From positions 1 through 64,000 of the forward strand of contig NZ_BJNY01000010.1 in the NCBI RefSeq assembly GCF_006539925.1: DNA of 64,000 nucleotides. The letters run 5' to 3'. The first letter of the stretch is position 1. Every line of letters starts with the position of its first letter. The translations under genes and the position numbers were made by a program. Below the pieces are notes generated by a model. The model saw only the letters and a list, made by a program, of their open reading frames with translations. It had not been told where the DNA came from and made no database searches. This document shows positions 8,012 to 17,588 of the stretch, piece after piece. The stretch is from Glutamicibacter uratoxydans. Its GTDB lineage: Bacteria; Actinomycetota; Actinomycetes; Actinomycetales; Micrococcaceae.

Positions 8012-10939
8012 CTATTTCAGTTCGCGAACTGGAACTCCAACACCGAACATGACCGGGGCGCCGGACTGCTCAGCTGGCTTTTCAGCTTTCGAACTGGAGG
8101 AATCCATCTGGACTACCGAACCGGTAGCAGCGGATACCTCTGCCACAACCACCTGCGCGGTCGCATCGCCCTGGACCGAAGTGGCCCGACGGCTGCGTCG
8201 CTTAGGCTTAGTGGAACTCTGTGGGGCGGCCGCTGCAGCAACTGGCGCTGCCTCGGCTGCTGGTTCTGCAGGCTGCGAAGCAGGTGCTTCGCTGGCCGGC
8301 AAGGCCAGGCCGGTCAGCACCGGCTGCTCGGAAGCAGGGGCGCTGGCCGGGCGCGAGGCACGACGCGAACGGCTTCGCGCAGGCTTGGTAGCCTTCGGCT
8401 CGCCGCCCTGCTCTTCCTGAACCTTCTCAGCCGGCTGCTCCGCCGGGGCGTCAGCCTGGACGGCCGATGCCTCGGAGCTCTCGGACTGCGAACGACCGCG
8501 GCCGCGCGAACGCGAGCGGCGGCGAGGCTTGCGTCCCGCCTCGTTGTCAGCGCCTTCGCCTGCAGGCAGCGCCGCCTCCAAGGACTCCAGGGTGACCTCT
8601 GCTGCGGACTCGGACTCATCGCGGGAGGCTGCTGCAGCGTCGTCGCCCTCGGCCTTGGCCGCTGGCTCGGTGCCATGGTCAAGATGCGAGGCGGCGGCGA
8701 TGTTGGCCAGCGCGTGGCGAGTTGCTTCGGTCTTTTCCTCAACTACCTCGGCAGTTGCGGATTCGACGTTCTTCACCTCGACCTTGTCGCCCCCGCGGCG
8801 GCGGTTGCGGCTGCGCGCAGGCTTCTCAGCGAACTTCTTCTGGTGGCTCTCGCCATGGGAGTTGAAGCTCTTGCGGGACTCGACAGGCTCTTCATGGGTA
8901 ATGACGCCGGAACCGGCGCAGTGCTCGCACTGCTCGCCGAAGACTTCCAGCAGGCCGGTGCCCATGCGCTTGCGGGTCATCTGCACCAGGCCAAGGCTGG
9001 TGACCTCGGCTACCTGGTGCTTGGTGCGGTCGCGGCCCAGGCATTCGACCAGGCGGCGCAGCACCAGGTCGCGGTTGGACTCGAGAACCATGTCGATGAA
9101 GTCGATGACGATGATGCCGCCGATATCGCGCAGGCGCAGCTGGCGGACAACTTCCTCCGCCGCTTCCAAGTTGTTCTTGGTGACGGTTTCTTCCAGGTTG
9201 CCGCCCGAACCGGTGAACTTGCCGGTGTTCACATCGATCACCGTCATGGCTTCGGTGCGGTCGATGACCAGCGAGCCGCCTGAAGGCAGGAAGACCTTCC
9301 GGTCCAGCGCCTTGGCGATCTGCTCGTCCACGCGGTACTTGGAGAAGATGTCCTCTTCCTGTTCCCACTTTTCCAGTCGGCCCATCAGGTCCGGCGCCAC
9401 ATACATGACATAGGCCTCGATGGTGTCCCACGCCTGCTCGCCGGAGACGATCAGCTTGGTGAAGTCTTCGTTGAAGACGTCGCGGACGACCTTGATGGTC
9501 AAATCCGGCTCCGAGTACAGCAGTTCAGGGGCCAGGGTCTTGGTTGACTTGGACTGCTCTTCGATGCCTTCCCACTGCGCACGCAGGCGGTTGATATCGT
9601 TGGTCAGCTCTTCCTCGGAGGCGCCTTCGGCGGCGGTGCGCACGATGACGCCCGCGTTCTCCGGCAGGTGGTCCTTGAGGATCTTCTTCAGGCGCTGGCG
9701 CTCGACGTCAGGCAGCTTGCGGGAAATGCCGGTCATGGAACCGCCCGGCACGTAGACCAGGTAGCGGCCAGGCAGGGAGACCTGGCTGGTCAGCCGGGCG
9801 CCCTTGTGGCCCACTGGGTCCTTGGTGACCTGCACCAGCACCGAGTCGCCAGCCTTCAGCGCATTCTCGATGCGGCGCGGCGCGCCTTCCAGCGCGGCGA
9901 TGTCCCAATTGACTTCGCCGGCGTAGAGCACGGCATTGCGGCCGCGTCCGATGTCGACGAAGGCGGCTTCCATGGAAGGCAGCACGTTCTGGACCTTGCC
10001 CAGGTAGACGTTGCCGATCAGCGAATCCTGCTGGGTCTTGGAGACGAAGTGCTCCGCGAGCACGCCGTCTTCCAGCACGCCAATCTGGATGCGGTCTTCG
10101 CGCTGGCGCACGATCATCTTGCGCTCCACCGACTCGCGGCGGGCCAAGAACTCTGCCTCGGTGATCACCTGGCGGCGGCGGCCGGTCTCGCGGGATTCGC
10201 GGCGGCGCTGGCGCTTGGCTTCCAGGCGGGTGGAGCCCCGGACGGAGGCGACCTTGTTGTTGACGCTGGTGTGGCTGTCAATGCTGGCGCGCGGTGCACG
10301 CACACGGGTCACGGTGTTCGGCGGATCGTCCTGCGAGCCGCCCTCAAGCTCCAGGTCAACATCTCCGCGGCGGCGGCGACGACGGCGGCGCGAGGTGACA
10401 TCGTCCGAATCTTCATTCTCCGCGTGCTCGTGGCCAGAAGCTGGGCGGGCAGCCTTCTTGGCCACGGCCTGGGCCAGCAGCGAATGCGCAGATTCAGGGA
10501 TGGCGAACGGGTTCATGATCATGGAGCTGCCATGCTCTGCCAACAGGGCGCCGGTCTGGTCTTCCGGCTCGGCGGCTGGAGCTTCCGCTTCTGCTGCCGA
10601 TTCAAGAACCTCTGGCTCCTGCACGTCGGCCTCAACCTTCGACGCTTCTTCGGTGATTGCCTCGTCGCTGGCTGCGTTGCGCGCAGCTTGTGCGCGGCGC
10701 TCTGCCTGGCGGCTTGCGCGCTTGGCCGAGTCCGGGGTGGAAACCTGGGTCCGGCGCGTTGCACGCCAACGGTATGGGCTCTCTTCGACTCCGGCGGCGG
10801 CGTTGAGCTCCGCGAGGGTCATTGCACGGCGCAGTGGGCGTGCTGGGGTGGTGGACACACTGGTACGGCGGGCACGTGTAGAACGATTGCCTCGCTTATT
10901 TCCCTGCGCGCCACCCTTTCGCTGATTCGATGCGCTCAT
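8012..10939 (-). CDS. rne: Ribonuclease E/G family protein
   Basis: A 975-residue endoribonuclease that starts decay of mRNA and processes rRNA and tRNA precursors. Residues 1-280 are a basic, low-complexity extension (Arg runs and Ala/Glu stretches). The S1 RNA-binding domain follows (GNVYLGKVQNVLPSMEAAFVD), then the catalytic part with VIDRTEAMTVIDVNTGKFTG (DNase I-like site), IGGIIVIDFIDM and the zinc-link motif CEHCAGSG near residue 673. About 270 further residues are again low-complexity (Ala/Glu/Arg/Ser). This layout, a central catalytic core with disordered arms on both sides, is typical of actinobacterial RNase E. The disordered arms may carry degradosome partner sites. Confidence 0.95.
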   Translation of the reverse strand: MSASNQRKGGAQGNKRGNRSTRARRTSVSTTPARPLRRAMTLAELNAAAGVEESPYRWRATRRTQVSTPDSAKRASRQAERRAQAARNAASDEAITEEASKVEADVQEPEVLESAAEAEAPAAEPEDQTGALLAEHGSSMIMNPFAIPESAHSLLAQAVAKKAARPASGHEHAENEDSDDVTSRRRRRRRRGDVDLELEGGSQDDPPNTVTRVRAPRASIDSHTSVNNKVASVRGSTRLEAKRQRRRESRETGRRRQVITEAEFLARRESVERKMIVRQREDRIQIGVLEDGVLAEHFVSKTQQDSLIGNVYLGKVQNVLPSMEAAFVDIGRGRNAVLYAGEVNWDIAALEGAPRRIENALKAGDSVLVQVTKDPVGHKGARLTSQVSLPGRYLVYVPGGSMTGISRKLPDVERQRLKKILKDHLPENAGVIVRTAAEGASEEELTNDINRLRAQWEGIEEQSKSTKTLAPELLYSEPDLTIKVVRDVFNEDFTKLIVSGEQAWDTIEAYVMYVAPDLMGRLEKWEQEEDIFSKYRVDEQIAKALDRKVFLPSGGSLVIDRTEAMTVIDVNTGKFTGSGGNLEETVTKNNLEAAEEVVRQLRLRDIGGIIVIDFIDMVLESNRDLVLRRLVECLGRDRTKHQVAEVTSLGLVQMTRKRMGTGLLEVFGEQCEHCAGSGVITHEEPVESRKSFNSHGESHQKKFAEKPARSRNRRRGGDKVEVKNVESATAEVVEEKTEATRHALANIAAASHLDHGTEPAAKAEGDDAAAASRDESESAAEVTLESLEAALPAGEGADNEAGRKPRRRSRSRGRGRSQSESSEASAVQADAPAEQPAEKVQEEQGGEPKATKPARSRSRRASRPASAPASEQPVLTGLALPASEAPASQPAEPAAEAAPVAAAAAPQSSTKPKRRSRRATSVQGDATAQVVVAEVSAATGSVVQMDSSSSKAEKPAEQSGAPVMFGVGVPVRELK

Positions 10940-11433
10940 TTAATTTCGCGTACTCCTACTTATGTCCCGCTTCGGCATCCTCCACAGACGGGGCCTCAGC
11001 TGAAACTACAATTCATCACGTGTCGCGCGGCTGTCTTCAATGAGTCAGCCGGCCACGAAAGCTCTATATTTTCCGCAGACTGCTTCAATCATGGCTCGGC
11101 GCACCGAACCTGACGCAGCAAACTGCGGTTCAACGCGTCCCCTTCAAACCGGCTGCTTTCCTTTGCAGCCCTTTGATCCGCGGTATTCCCTCGGGAGGCG
11201 CACATATTGGGCACTCAACCGAAGCGATGCATCGCTTGGCGATCTGTCGTTTCAAAAGTCTATCGTCGGGTTGAAAGCAGACTGTGGATCCGCGAACAAC
11301 CAAAACTATTCTCTCACAAATCGTTCACGCCGCGTTCACTCGGACATATGCGGCGCACAGAAAACATTTTTAGTATGTAAAGGCACACAGCGGAATCATC
11401 CGCTTTCCTATGAACATATGGAATAGTCAAAGC
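10940..11433. other. Intergenic region between rne and the VKOR gene
   Basis: About 490 bases separate the divergent rne and VKOR genes. No convincing coding frame, tRNA or terminator was seen; it must contain both promoters. A short inverted repeat AGCGGA-ATCA-TCCGCT (11389-11404) sits just before the possible upstream start (11410) of the VKOR gene and could be an operator. Confidence 0.5.
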
Positions 11434-12057
11434 ATGGTTTCATCAATTGAAAATCAGAAGACGCCGGGCGTGTTGCCATGGTGGGCCAAAGACCGCGGCT
11501 TCGGGCTAATCAACCTCGTCACCGGCTTCATCGCGTGGCTCGCCGCCGGAACTCTTGTCCTGGAGCGCATCGAGCTCTACAAGAACCCCGACTACATCAC
11601 CAGCTGCGATGTCAACCCATGGATCTCCTGCGGCACGGTGATGAAATCTGCGCAGGCTGGCATCTTCGGCTTCCCCAATCCGTTCTTCGGCATCGTCTGC
11701 TTCGCAGTGGTCATCACGGTGGGCTTCGCTCTGCTCGCCGGGGCCCAGAACCTGCAGCGCTGGTTCTGGCTGTGCTACCAGCTGGCCATCACCGCTGCCT
11801 TGGGCCTAGTGATCTGGTTCTGGTCCCAGGCACTGTATGAAATCAATGCGCTGTGCCCTTACTGCATGGTGGTCTGGGCCATGGTCATCCCACTCTTCGC
11901 CTTCACCACGGCGCGCAATATCGTCACCGGTGTCATTCCAGCAGGAGAAGGCCTGAAGAAGTTCTTCGCGGAATGGAGCTGGATCATTACCGCGATCCTG
12001 TGGCTGCTGGTTGCCGCCACCGTGATCCTGCGTTTCCCCAATGCATTCTTCGGGTAA
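11434..12057 (+). CDS. Vitamin K epoxide reductase (VKOR) family thiol oxidoreductase
   Basis: A membrane protein of about 207 residues from the ATG at 11434 (an upstream ATG at 11410 adds eight residues). VKOR proteins reoxidise a DsbA-like partner and pass electrons to quinone, driving disulfide formation outside the cytoplasm in actinobacteria. Visible are the loop cysteine pair in CDVNPWISCGTVM and the active-site CPYC in a later helix, plus at least four hydrophobic helices. No DsbA partner gene is adjacent; the DsbA-like gene at 50140 is probably cytoplasmic. It is followed after three bases by the next gene. Confidence 0.92.
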   Translation: MVSSIENQKTPGVLPWWAKDRGFGLINLVTGFIAWLAAGTLVLERIELYKNPDYITSCDVNPWISCGTVMKSAQAGIFGFPNPFFGIVCFAVVITVGFALLAGAQNLQRWFWLCYQLAITAALGLVIWFWSQALYEINALCPYCMVVWAMVIPLFAFTTARNIVTGVIPAGEGLKKFFAEWSWIITAILWLLVAATVILRFPNAFFG

Positions 12058-12060
12058 CCA

Positions 12061-12450
12061 GTGAATCCAGTCTCCAAGAGACGCATTTTGATGGGGATCA
12101 CCGCGGTCGCGGTGGTCCCCATTGGCTTAGCCGCCCGATACCTGGGTTCCGGACTGGTTGCGGATATCAGCGGCGGCGTACTTTATACGGTGCTGTTTTA
12201 TGCGCTCTTCGCATTTGCCTCCCCCACGATCTCCCCCGCCAAGATTGCCTCCGCCGCACTGACATGGTGTTGGCTCGTCGAGCTTGCGCAGTTAACTTCA
12301 GTTCCCCGTCTGCTCTCGGACTGGTTTGCGCCATTGCACCTGATCTTCGGCTCAGGATTCGCGCCGATCGACCTGGCGGCCTATGCGCTGGGCGTAGCTG
12401 TAGCGTGGCTGATCGACACCCGGTGCAGCCCAAAGCCCACCACCGACTAG
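12061..12450 (+). CDS. DUF2809-type small membrane protein
   Basis: A 129-residue membrane protein with about four hydrophobic helices, starting with GTG three bases after the VKOR stop codon. The sequence around LTWCWLVELAQLTSVPRLLSDW and GSGFAPIDLAAYALGVAVAWLIDT resembles the DUF2809 family, whose role is unknown. The close spacing suggests co-transcription with the VKOR gene. Confidence 0.75.
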   Translation: MNPVSKRRILMGITAVAVVPIGLAARYLGSGLVADISGGVLYTVLFYALFAFASPTISPAKIASAALTWCWLVELAQLTSVPRLLSDWFAPLHLIFGSGFAPIDLAAYALGVAVAWLIDTRCSPKPTTD

Positions 12451-12608
12451 ACCTGTCCTGATGGGCCCACCGGCGTGTCTAGGCAACCAAGCGCAACGTT
12501 TCACGTAACTTCAGTCCTTGTCAACCATGGTTTTCTGCTTCTCTCACGCCGCTCCTCCCCCAATGTGCCGCACACCATATCCACATGAACAGGCGGTAGG
12601 TTGGATAC

Positions 12609-13199
12609 ATGGCCAGGAATATTTGGAACACCGAAAATGCCCAAGACTATGGAATCAATCTGCTGATTTCCGAGCACATCAGGCTGCGCGAACTGCAGGA
12701 AGAAGATCTTCCGGTCCTGACCCAATGGTGGAACAGCCCGGAGTTCATGGCATTGCAGGGAAGCCTCGTGCTGCCCCACCCCGGTGCCGAGGCGGCCGAA
12801 CTTTTCAGGGGGCGCAGCCTCAACCGCGGCACCACCGACGGGGTCGGCCTGTGCATCACCCTGCCAGATGACACCTTGATCGGCCATACGGCCCTGTACA
12901 ACTACCACGCGCCGGCACGGTCGGCGGAGCTGATGATCATGATCGGCGGCTCCAACGTGGGCCAGGGCTACGGAACCATGGCCACCAAGATGATCGTCGA
13001 TTTCGGCTTCCGGGAAATGGGCTTGAACCGCATCGGGCTGAGCATCTGGGCCTATAACGAGCGCGCGCTGCGCACCTTTACCCGCGCAGGCTTCCGAGAG
13101 GAAGGCCGCGAGCGCCAAGCAGGGTTCCACGATGGAGCCTTCCACGACCGGATCATCATGGGACTGCTAGCCAGCGAATACTTCGGCACTTCCGCCTGA
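12609..13199 (+). CDS. GNAT family N-acetyltransferase (RimJ/RimL-like)
   Basis: A 196-residue acetyltransferase. It has the GNAT fold: an N-terminal region with IRLRELQEEDLPVLTQWWN, the acetyl-CoA loop region VGQGYGTMATKMIVDFGF (about residues 116-133) and the late motif LSIWAYNERALRTFTRAGFREEG. The last motif is typical of the Acetyltransf_3 group that modifies protein N-termini, antibiotics or small amines; the substrate cannot be told from sequence. It stands alone, with a small gap on both sides. Confidence 0.88.
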   Translation: MARNIWNTENAQDYGINLLISEHIRLRELQEEDLPVLTQWWNSPEFMALQGSLVLPHPGAEAAELFRGRSLNRGTTDGVGLCITLPDDTLIGHTALYNYHAPARSAELMIMIGGSNVGQGYGTMATKMIVDFGFREMGLNRIGLSIWAYNERALRTFTRAGFREEGRERQAGFHDGAFHDRIIMGLLASEYFGTSA

Positions 13200-13331
13200 T
13201 CCGTCCCGGGCTGTGGATCCAGGAGTCTTAAAAGTGACCAAGGAAAAGTGCGCGATCCGGTGTTGTGCCTGCAACTGTTCAATTCATTAGCCTATTCTTG
13301 GAGCTATCACCACCGGCTATGAGGAGCGAGA

Positions 13332-14651
13332 ATGGGGTTGTTTCGACGGGATAAGCCCTCGAAGAAAACGAATTCGTCTGAGGCAAGCGCCATGCAATTA
13401 GGCCAGAGCACGGCAACACCGGAGTTCACGGTCAATGGGCTCTGGACCGATCTTCTGGGCCGACTGGGCATCCGCAGCGCGCAGATCCTGATCGTGGGCG
13501 CACTGGTTACGTTCATCATCATTGGCATGCTGAAGCTGACCACCATTGTCATTCCAACGCTGTTGGCAGTAATTATCTCCTGCGCCCTGTGGCCGCTGGT
13601 GCTGCAGCTGCGCAAGGTATTCAATGCCCTGCTGTCCGCCTGGATCGTCTTCCTCGGGTCACTGCTGGTCCTTGGCGGCATCGGCTACGGCTTGGTGATG
13701 TCGGTGATCAAGGAATGGCCTACCCTCGTGGACCAAGCGGTTCAGGGCTTCAACCAGCTCAATGACATCGTCCAGAAGCTGATGGTCGACTTCCCTATCA
13801 CCTTGGACCAGCAGCAGATCGACAAGGCGGTCAACGCCGTCACCGGGTTCCTGACCAGTGCGCAGTTCGGCAGCGGCGCGTTGAACACCATCAGCGCGGC
13901 CGGCAGCCTGGTCACCGGGCTAGTGCTGCTGCTGGTCATCCTGTTCTTCTTCCTGAAGGACGGCGACCGGATTTGGGCATTTGCCATCTCCTGGACCCCA
14001 AAGCACTACCGTGAAAAGTGGATCCAGTCCGGAGACCGCGCACTGCACACTTTCGGCGGATACATCCGCGGCACTTCGATCGTTGCCATGGTGGATTCCA
14101 TCGGCATCACCGCCACCCTACTGATCCTGCAGGTGCCGCTGGCCATCCCACTGGGCATCATCGTCTTCCTAGGCTCGTTCATCCCGATGGTCGGCGCAAC
14201 CGTGGCAGGCATTCTAGCGACGCTGGTTGCCCTGGTGACCAACGGCCCGATCATCGCTTTGATCGTGCTGGCAGCTGTCATCGTGGTCAACCAGCTTGAG
14301 GGCAACTTCCTGCAGCCGGTCGTGATGGCCAATGCCTTGAGCCTGCACGCCCTGGTGGTGTTGATGGCCCTGACCGCCGGCACTGTGCTGGCAGGCATCA
14401 TCGGCGCCGTGCTTTCGGTTCCTTTGACCGCCGCCGCGTGGGCGGTGATCAAGGTCTGGACCAACAGGGAAAAGGTCGACCCGGCCGTCCAAGCCCAGCA
14501 GGATATCGAAGCGGAGGTCGCTTTTGAAGAAGAGCAGAAGGCCATCGATTCCCTTGAAGACAAGGAAAAGGCAGCTAAAGATTTAGCCGCCGATCATGCT
14601 TCCTCGCAGTCAGCCGAGCCGGGCGGCGAGAGCAAAACCGAGAAAGAATAA
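13332..14651 (+). CDS. AI-2E family transporter (PerM/YhhQ-like permease)
   Basis: A 439-residue polytopic membrane protein of the AI-2E transporter (UPF0118) superfamily. It has about eight hydrophobic segments, a membrane-external helical part (about residues 120-185) and the signature stretch LGSFIPMVGATVAGILATLVAL followed by NQLEGNFLQPVVMANALSLHALVVLM. Members export autoinducer-like compounds or act as ion antiporters; the substrate here is unknown. The last 60 residues are acidic and cytoplasmic. The start has GAGGAG upstream. A very strong terminator follows. Confidence 0.92.
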   Translation: MGLFRRDKPSKKTNSSEASAMQLGQSTATPEFTVNGLWTDLLGRLGIRSAQILIVGALVTFIIIGMLKLTTIVIPTLLAVIISCALWPLVLQLRKVFNALLSAWIVFLGSLLVLGGIGYGLVMSVIKEWPTLVDQAVQGFNQLNDIVQKLMVDFPITLDQQQIDKAVNAVTGFLTSAQFGSGALNTISAAGSLVTGLVLLLVILFFFLKDGDRIWAFAISWTPKHYREKWIQSGDRALHTFGGYIRGTSIVAMVDSIGITATLLILQVPLAIPLGIIVFLGSFIPMVGATVAGILATLVALVTNGPIIALIVLAAVIVVNQLEGNFLQPVVMANALSLHALVVLMALTAGTVLAGIIGAVLSVPLTAAAWAVIKVWTNREKVDPAVQAQQDIEAEVAFEEEQKAIDSLEDKEKAAKDLAADHASSQSAEPGGESKTEKE

Positions 14652-14657
14652 CCGCAA

Positions 14658-14700
14658 AAAGCCGAAGGCCTGATCCGCTACGGATCAGGCCTTCGGCTTT
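14658..14700 (+). terminator. Intrinsic terminator after the AI-2E permease gene
   Basis: A 20-pair perfect stem (arms 14658-14677 and 14681-14700) closes on the three-base loop CTA. It begins with an A-run and ends with TTT, so it may work in both directions. Confidence 0.9.
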
Positions 14701-14727
14701 CCCACCAGATTTGTTGAAGGAGCTGCC

Positions 14728-15285
14728 ATGCAAAAAATCGCCCAGCTTCAGCTTCCCAGCGGACAGCTTTTGGCTCTGCGGACATTTACCGAGGAGGACT
14801 TCGACGAGGTCCACGAATATGCCACGGACCCGCTGGTCTACCGCTACGCCGAATGGGGCCCCAACACCGAGGCACAGACCCGGGAATTCATTGCGCAGGC
14901 CATGGCGCAGCAGGAAGATTCCATCAGCTGCGCCGTAGTTCTCGATGACCAGGTCATCGGCGCGGCCGCAGTGTGGAGTACCGACGCCACAGTTCCGGCA
15001 GGAGAGCTCGGCTATGGGCTGAACAGCAAATACTGGGGACGCGGCTACGCAACTGCTGTGGCCGGCCTGCTGGTGGAACTTGGCTTCACCACCTTGGGCA
15101 TCCACCGGCTGACGGCAACCTGCGCCCCGGCAAATGCCGCCTCGGCCCGCGTGCTTCAGAAGAACGGATTCAAGCTTGAGGGGCGGCTTCGAGACCATAA
15201 GCGGGTGCGAGGCGAGTTCAGGGATTCGTTGTTGTTCTCTCGACTTCGCACCGACCCGCCGCCAAGCGCCGAAGCGCAGGCTTAA
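14728..15285 (+). CDS. GNAT family N-acetyltransferase
   Basis: A 185-residue acetyltransferase of the RimJ/Acetyltransf_3 group. Visible are LALRTFTEEDFDEVHEYATDPLVYRY at the N-terminus, ELGYGLNSKYWGRGYATAVAGLLVE as the acetyl-CoA binding region, and TCAPANAASARVLQKNGFKLEG as the late motif. The ATG has AAGGAG about six bases upstream. The gene lies between two terminators and so is probably its own transcript. The target is unknown. Confidence 0.9.
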   Translation: MQKIAQLQLPSGQLLALRTFTEEDFDEVHEYATDPLVYRYAEWGPNTEAQTREFIAQAMAQQEDSISCAVVLDDQVIGAAAVWSTDATVPAGELGYGLNSKYWGRGYATAVAGLLVELGFTTLGIHRLTATCAPANAASARVLQKNGFKLEGRLRDHKRVRGEFRDSLLFSRLRTDPPPSAEAQA

Positions 15286-15289
15286 TGAA

Positions 15290-15333
15290 CTGATCCCCGC
15301 AAAACCCTTGAGGTTTTGCGGGGATCAGTTTTT
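15290..15333 (+). terminator. Intrinsic terminator after the second GNAT gene
   Basis: Arms 15290-15306 and 15312-15328 form 17 perfect pairs around the loop CTTGA, followed by TTTTT. It lies between convergent genes and may also stop ndk transcription from the other side. Confidence 0.93.
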
Positions 15334-15341
15334 GACTGCGG

Positions 15342-15758
15342 CTAGTTGGCGAACCAGATGCCGATTTCGCGCGCTGCCGATTCTTCCGAGTCCGAGCCGT
15401 GGACCAGATTCTGCTGGACCTTCAGACCCCAGTCGCGGCCCAGGTCGCCGCGGATGGTGCCCGGTGCTGCGGTGGTCGGATCGGTGGTGCCGGCCAGCGA
15501 GCGGAAGCCGGCGATGACAGACTGGCCCTCGGCGACGATGGCCACGACCGGGCCGGAGAGCATGAACTCCACCAGCGGCTCGTAGAATGGCTTGCCCTCG
15601 TGCTCTGCATAGTGCGCAGCCAGCATTTCGCGGGTGGCATTGAGCTGCTTGAGCTCAGCAATGGTGTAGCCCTTGGCTTCAATGCGGGCGATGATCTGTC
15701 CGGTCAAACCGCGCTTGACGCCGTCCGGCTTGACCAGGATCAGGGTACGTTCAGTCAT
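15342..15758 (-). CDS. ndk: Nucleoside diphosphate kinase
   Basis: A 138-residue enzyme that balances NTP and dNTP pools through a phospho-histidine. It starts TERTLILVKPDGVKRGLTGQ and has the active-site motif NLVHGSDSEESAAREI, with the histidine near residue 119. Length is typical. It is the last gene of the ileS-folC-DUF4233-ndk series on the minus strand. Confidence 0.98.
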   Translation of the reverse strand: MTERTLILVKPDGVKRGLTGQIIARIEAKGYTIAELKQLNATREMLAAHYAEHEGKPFYEPLVEFMLSGPVVAIVAEGQSVIAGFRSLAGTTDPTTAAPGTIRGDLGRDWGLKVQQNLVHGSDSEESAAREIGIWFAN

Positions 15759-15807
15759 GTGACTACCTCTTCGTTGTGGTGCTTAACTTTTGTGGGTCAA
15801 ACTCTTT

Positions 15808-16239
15808 TTAGGCCTGTTCGGGATGTGCTTCATCCCATTTGGCCTGGGCAATGGCCCGCTGCTTGTTCTCCGCATCGATGCTTTCGCCCTTAGAAACCGC
15901 GTACCACCAGCACAGCGCAAAGGCCGAGCCGAGGTAGAACATGTCCACCAGCACGAAGCCGCACAGGAAGAACACCGCCTGCAGCGCCCAGCCGATGATG
16001 TAGCCGATCTTCTTTCCCAGCAGCGCGCAGTTCAGGATGCACAGCAGCGCGAGGATGCCGCCCATGGACAGGACGACTGCCGGTTCGGCCCGCTTGAGCC
16101 CGAACGCCGCCAGGGTGATGAAGATGGCCAGCAGCGCCTCGCAGACCAGCACGGTGGAAGCGAACATCATCTTCACCGAGCGCTGCTTCTTCTTCATTCC
16201 CGGGCGCCATTCGCGCTGGGCACGGGTCAGCTTGGCCAT
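15808..16239 (-). CDS. DUF4233 membrane protein
   Basis: A 143-residue protein with about four membrane helices between residues 25 and 115 and a charged C-terminus. The start [14 protein letters not shown] was chosen because it overlaps the folC stop by one base and has GGGAGGA upstream; the frame stays open further upstream only inside folC. DUF4233 proteins follow folC in many actinobacteria; function is unknown. Confidence 0.85.
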   Translation of the reverse strand: MAKLTRAQREWRPGMKKKQRSVKMMFASTVLVCEALLAIFITLAAFGLKRAEPAVVLSMGGILALLCILNCALLGKKIGYIIGWALQAVFFLCGFVLVDMFYLGSAFALCWWYAVSKGESIDAENKQRAIAQAKWDEAHPEQA

Positions 16240-17588
16240 CAGTGTCCTCCCTTGAGCAGCGCCGTCACTTCGCCCACCAGTGTAATGGAACCGGTGACCA
16301 GCACGCCGCCGGCAAGGTCTTCGCCGGATTCGGCGCGGCCCACCGACCACTCGATGGCGTCTTCCAGGTCCTCGGTGACGTGGATGTCCTCTTCCGGCCA
16401 GCCCGCATCGATGGCAAGGTTGGCCAGTTCTCCGGCGGGGATGGCCCGCGGCGAGGAGGACTGGGTGATGCACAGGTCTTCGACCAGGTCCCCGTACTCT
16501 TCGCGCATGGTGTAGAGCATCGCCTCGGCGTCCTTTTCCTGCAGGATGCACACCATCAGTACTAGACGGGAGAATCCGAAGGACTCCTTGATGGCCTCTG
16601 CCGAGACGCGGATGCCGTCGGGGTTGTGCCCGGCGTCGACCAGGATGCTCGGTGCGGTGCGCACCAGCTCCAGGCGGCCCGGGCTGGAGGTGGCGGCGAA
16701 TCCGTCGCGGACCAGGTCCGCGTTCAGCTCGCGCTCTCCCCCTCCGAGGAATGCTTCCACGGCCGCCAGGGCCACCGCGGCGTTCTGCGCCTGGTGGGCT
16801 CCGAACAGCGGCAGGAAGATCTCGTCATAACGGCCGGCCTGGCCCTGGATGCTCAGCAGCTGGCCGCCGACGGCCACCTGCCGGTCAAGCAGCTTGAAGT
16901 CAATCGATTCAAAGGCCGTGGGCACTTCCAGCTCGCGGGCGCGGGCCAGCAGCACGTCGGCCGCGTCCACCGGCTGCACCGCGGAGACCAGGTAGCCGCC
17001 GGGTTTGAGGATGCCGATCTTCTCCTGGGCGATCAGCTCGGTGGTATCCCCCAGCAGATCGGTGTGGTCCAGCGAGATCGGGGTGATGACCGAGACGTCT
17101 CCGTCGGCCACGTTGGTGGCGTCGGTGATACCGCCCAGGCCCACTTCGAGCACCACAACATCCACCGGAACCTCCGCGAAGACCGCGAAGGCCAGGATGG
17201 TGACTGCTTCGAAGTAGGTCAGCTTGTTTTCGCCGCGCTCCACCAGTTCGGCGTCGACGATCTCCAGGAACGGGCTGATCTCATCCCAGACCCGCACGAA
17301 GGTCTCCTCGTCCACCGGCTCGCCGTCAATGGCGATGCGCTCGGTGACCGAGACCAGGTGCGGCGAGGAGTAGCGCCCGGTGCGCAGGTCGTGGGCCTGC
17401 AACAGGGACTCGATCATGCGCGCGGTGGAGGTCTTGCCGTTGGTGCCGGTGATGTGCACTACCGGGCAGGCCTTCTGAGGTTCGCCCAGGATCTCCATGG
17501 CGCGGAACATCGGATCCATGCGCGGTTCCATCTTGTTTTCCGGCGCACGGGACAGCAGCTGCTGGTAGACCCGCTCTAGTTCACTCAC
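16239..17588 (-). CDS. folC: Folylpolyglutamate synthase / dihydrofolate synthase
   Basis: A 449-residue enzyme of the Mur ligase family that adds glutamate to dihydropteroate and to folates, keeping them in the cell. It has the P-loop [14 protein letters not shown] (GTNGKT at residues 48-53), [15 protein letters not shown], and DAGHNPDGI in the C-terminal glutamate ligase domain. The start overlaps the ileS stop by four bases, so translation is coupled. Confidence 0.96.
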   Translation of the reverse strand: MSELERVYQQLLSRAPENKMEPRMDPMFRAMEILGEPQKACPVVHITGTNGKTSTARMIESLLQAHDLRTGRYSSPHLVSVTERIAIDGEPVDEETFVRVWDEISPFLEIVDAELVERGENKLTYFEAVTILAFAVFAEVPVDVVVLEVGLGGITDATNVADGDVSVITPISLDHTDLLGDTTELIAQEKIGILKPGGYLVSAVQPVDAADVLLARARELEVPTAFESIDFKLLDRQVAVGGQLLSIQGQAGRYDEIFLPLFGAHQAQNAAVALAAVEAFLGGGERELNADLVRDGFAATSSPGRLELVRTAPSILVDAGHNPDGIRVSAEAIKESFGFSRLVLMVCILQEKDAEAMLYTMREEYGDLVEDLCITQSSSPRAIPAGELANLAIDAGWPEEDIHVTEDLEDAIEWSVGRAESGEDLAGGVLVTGSITLVGEVTALLKGGH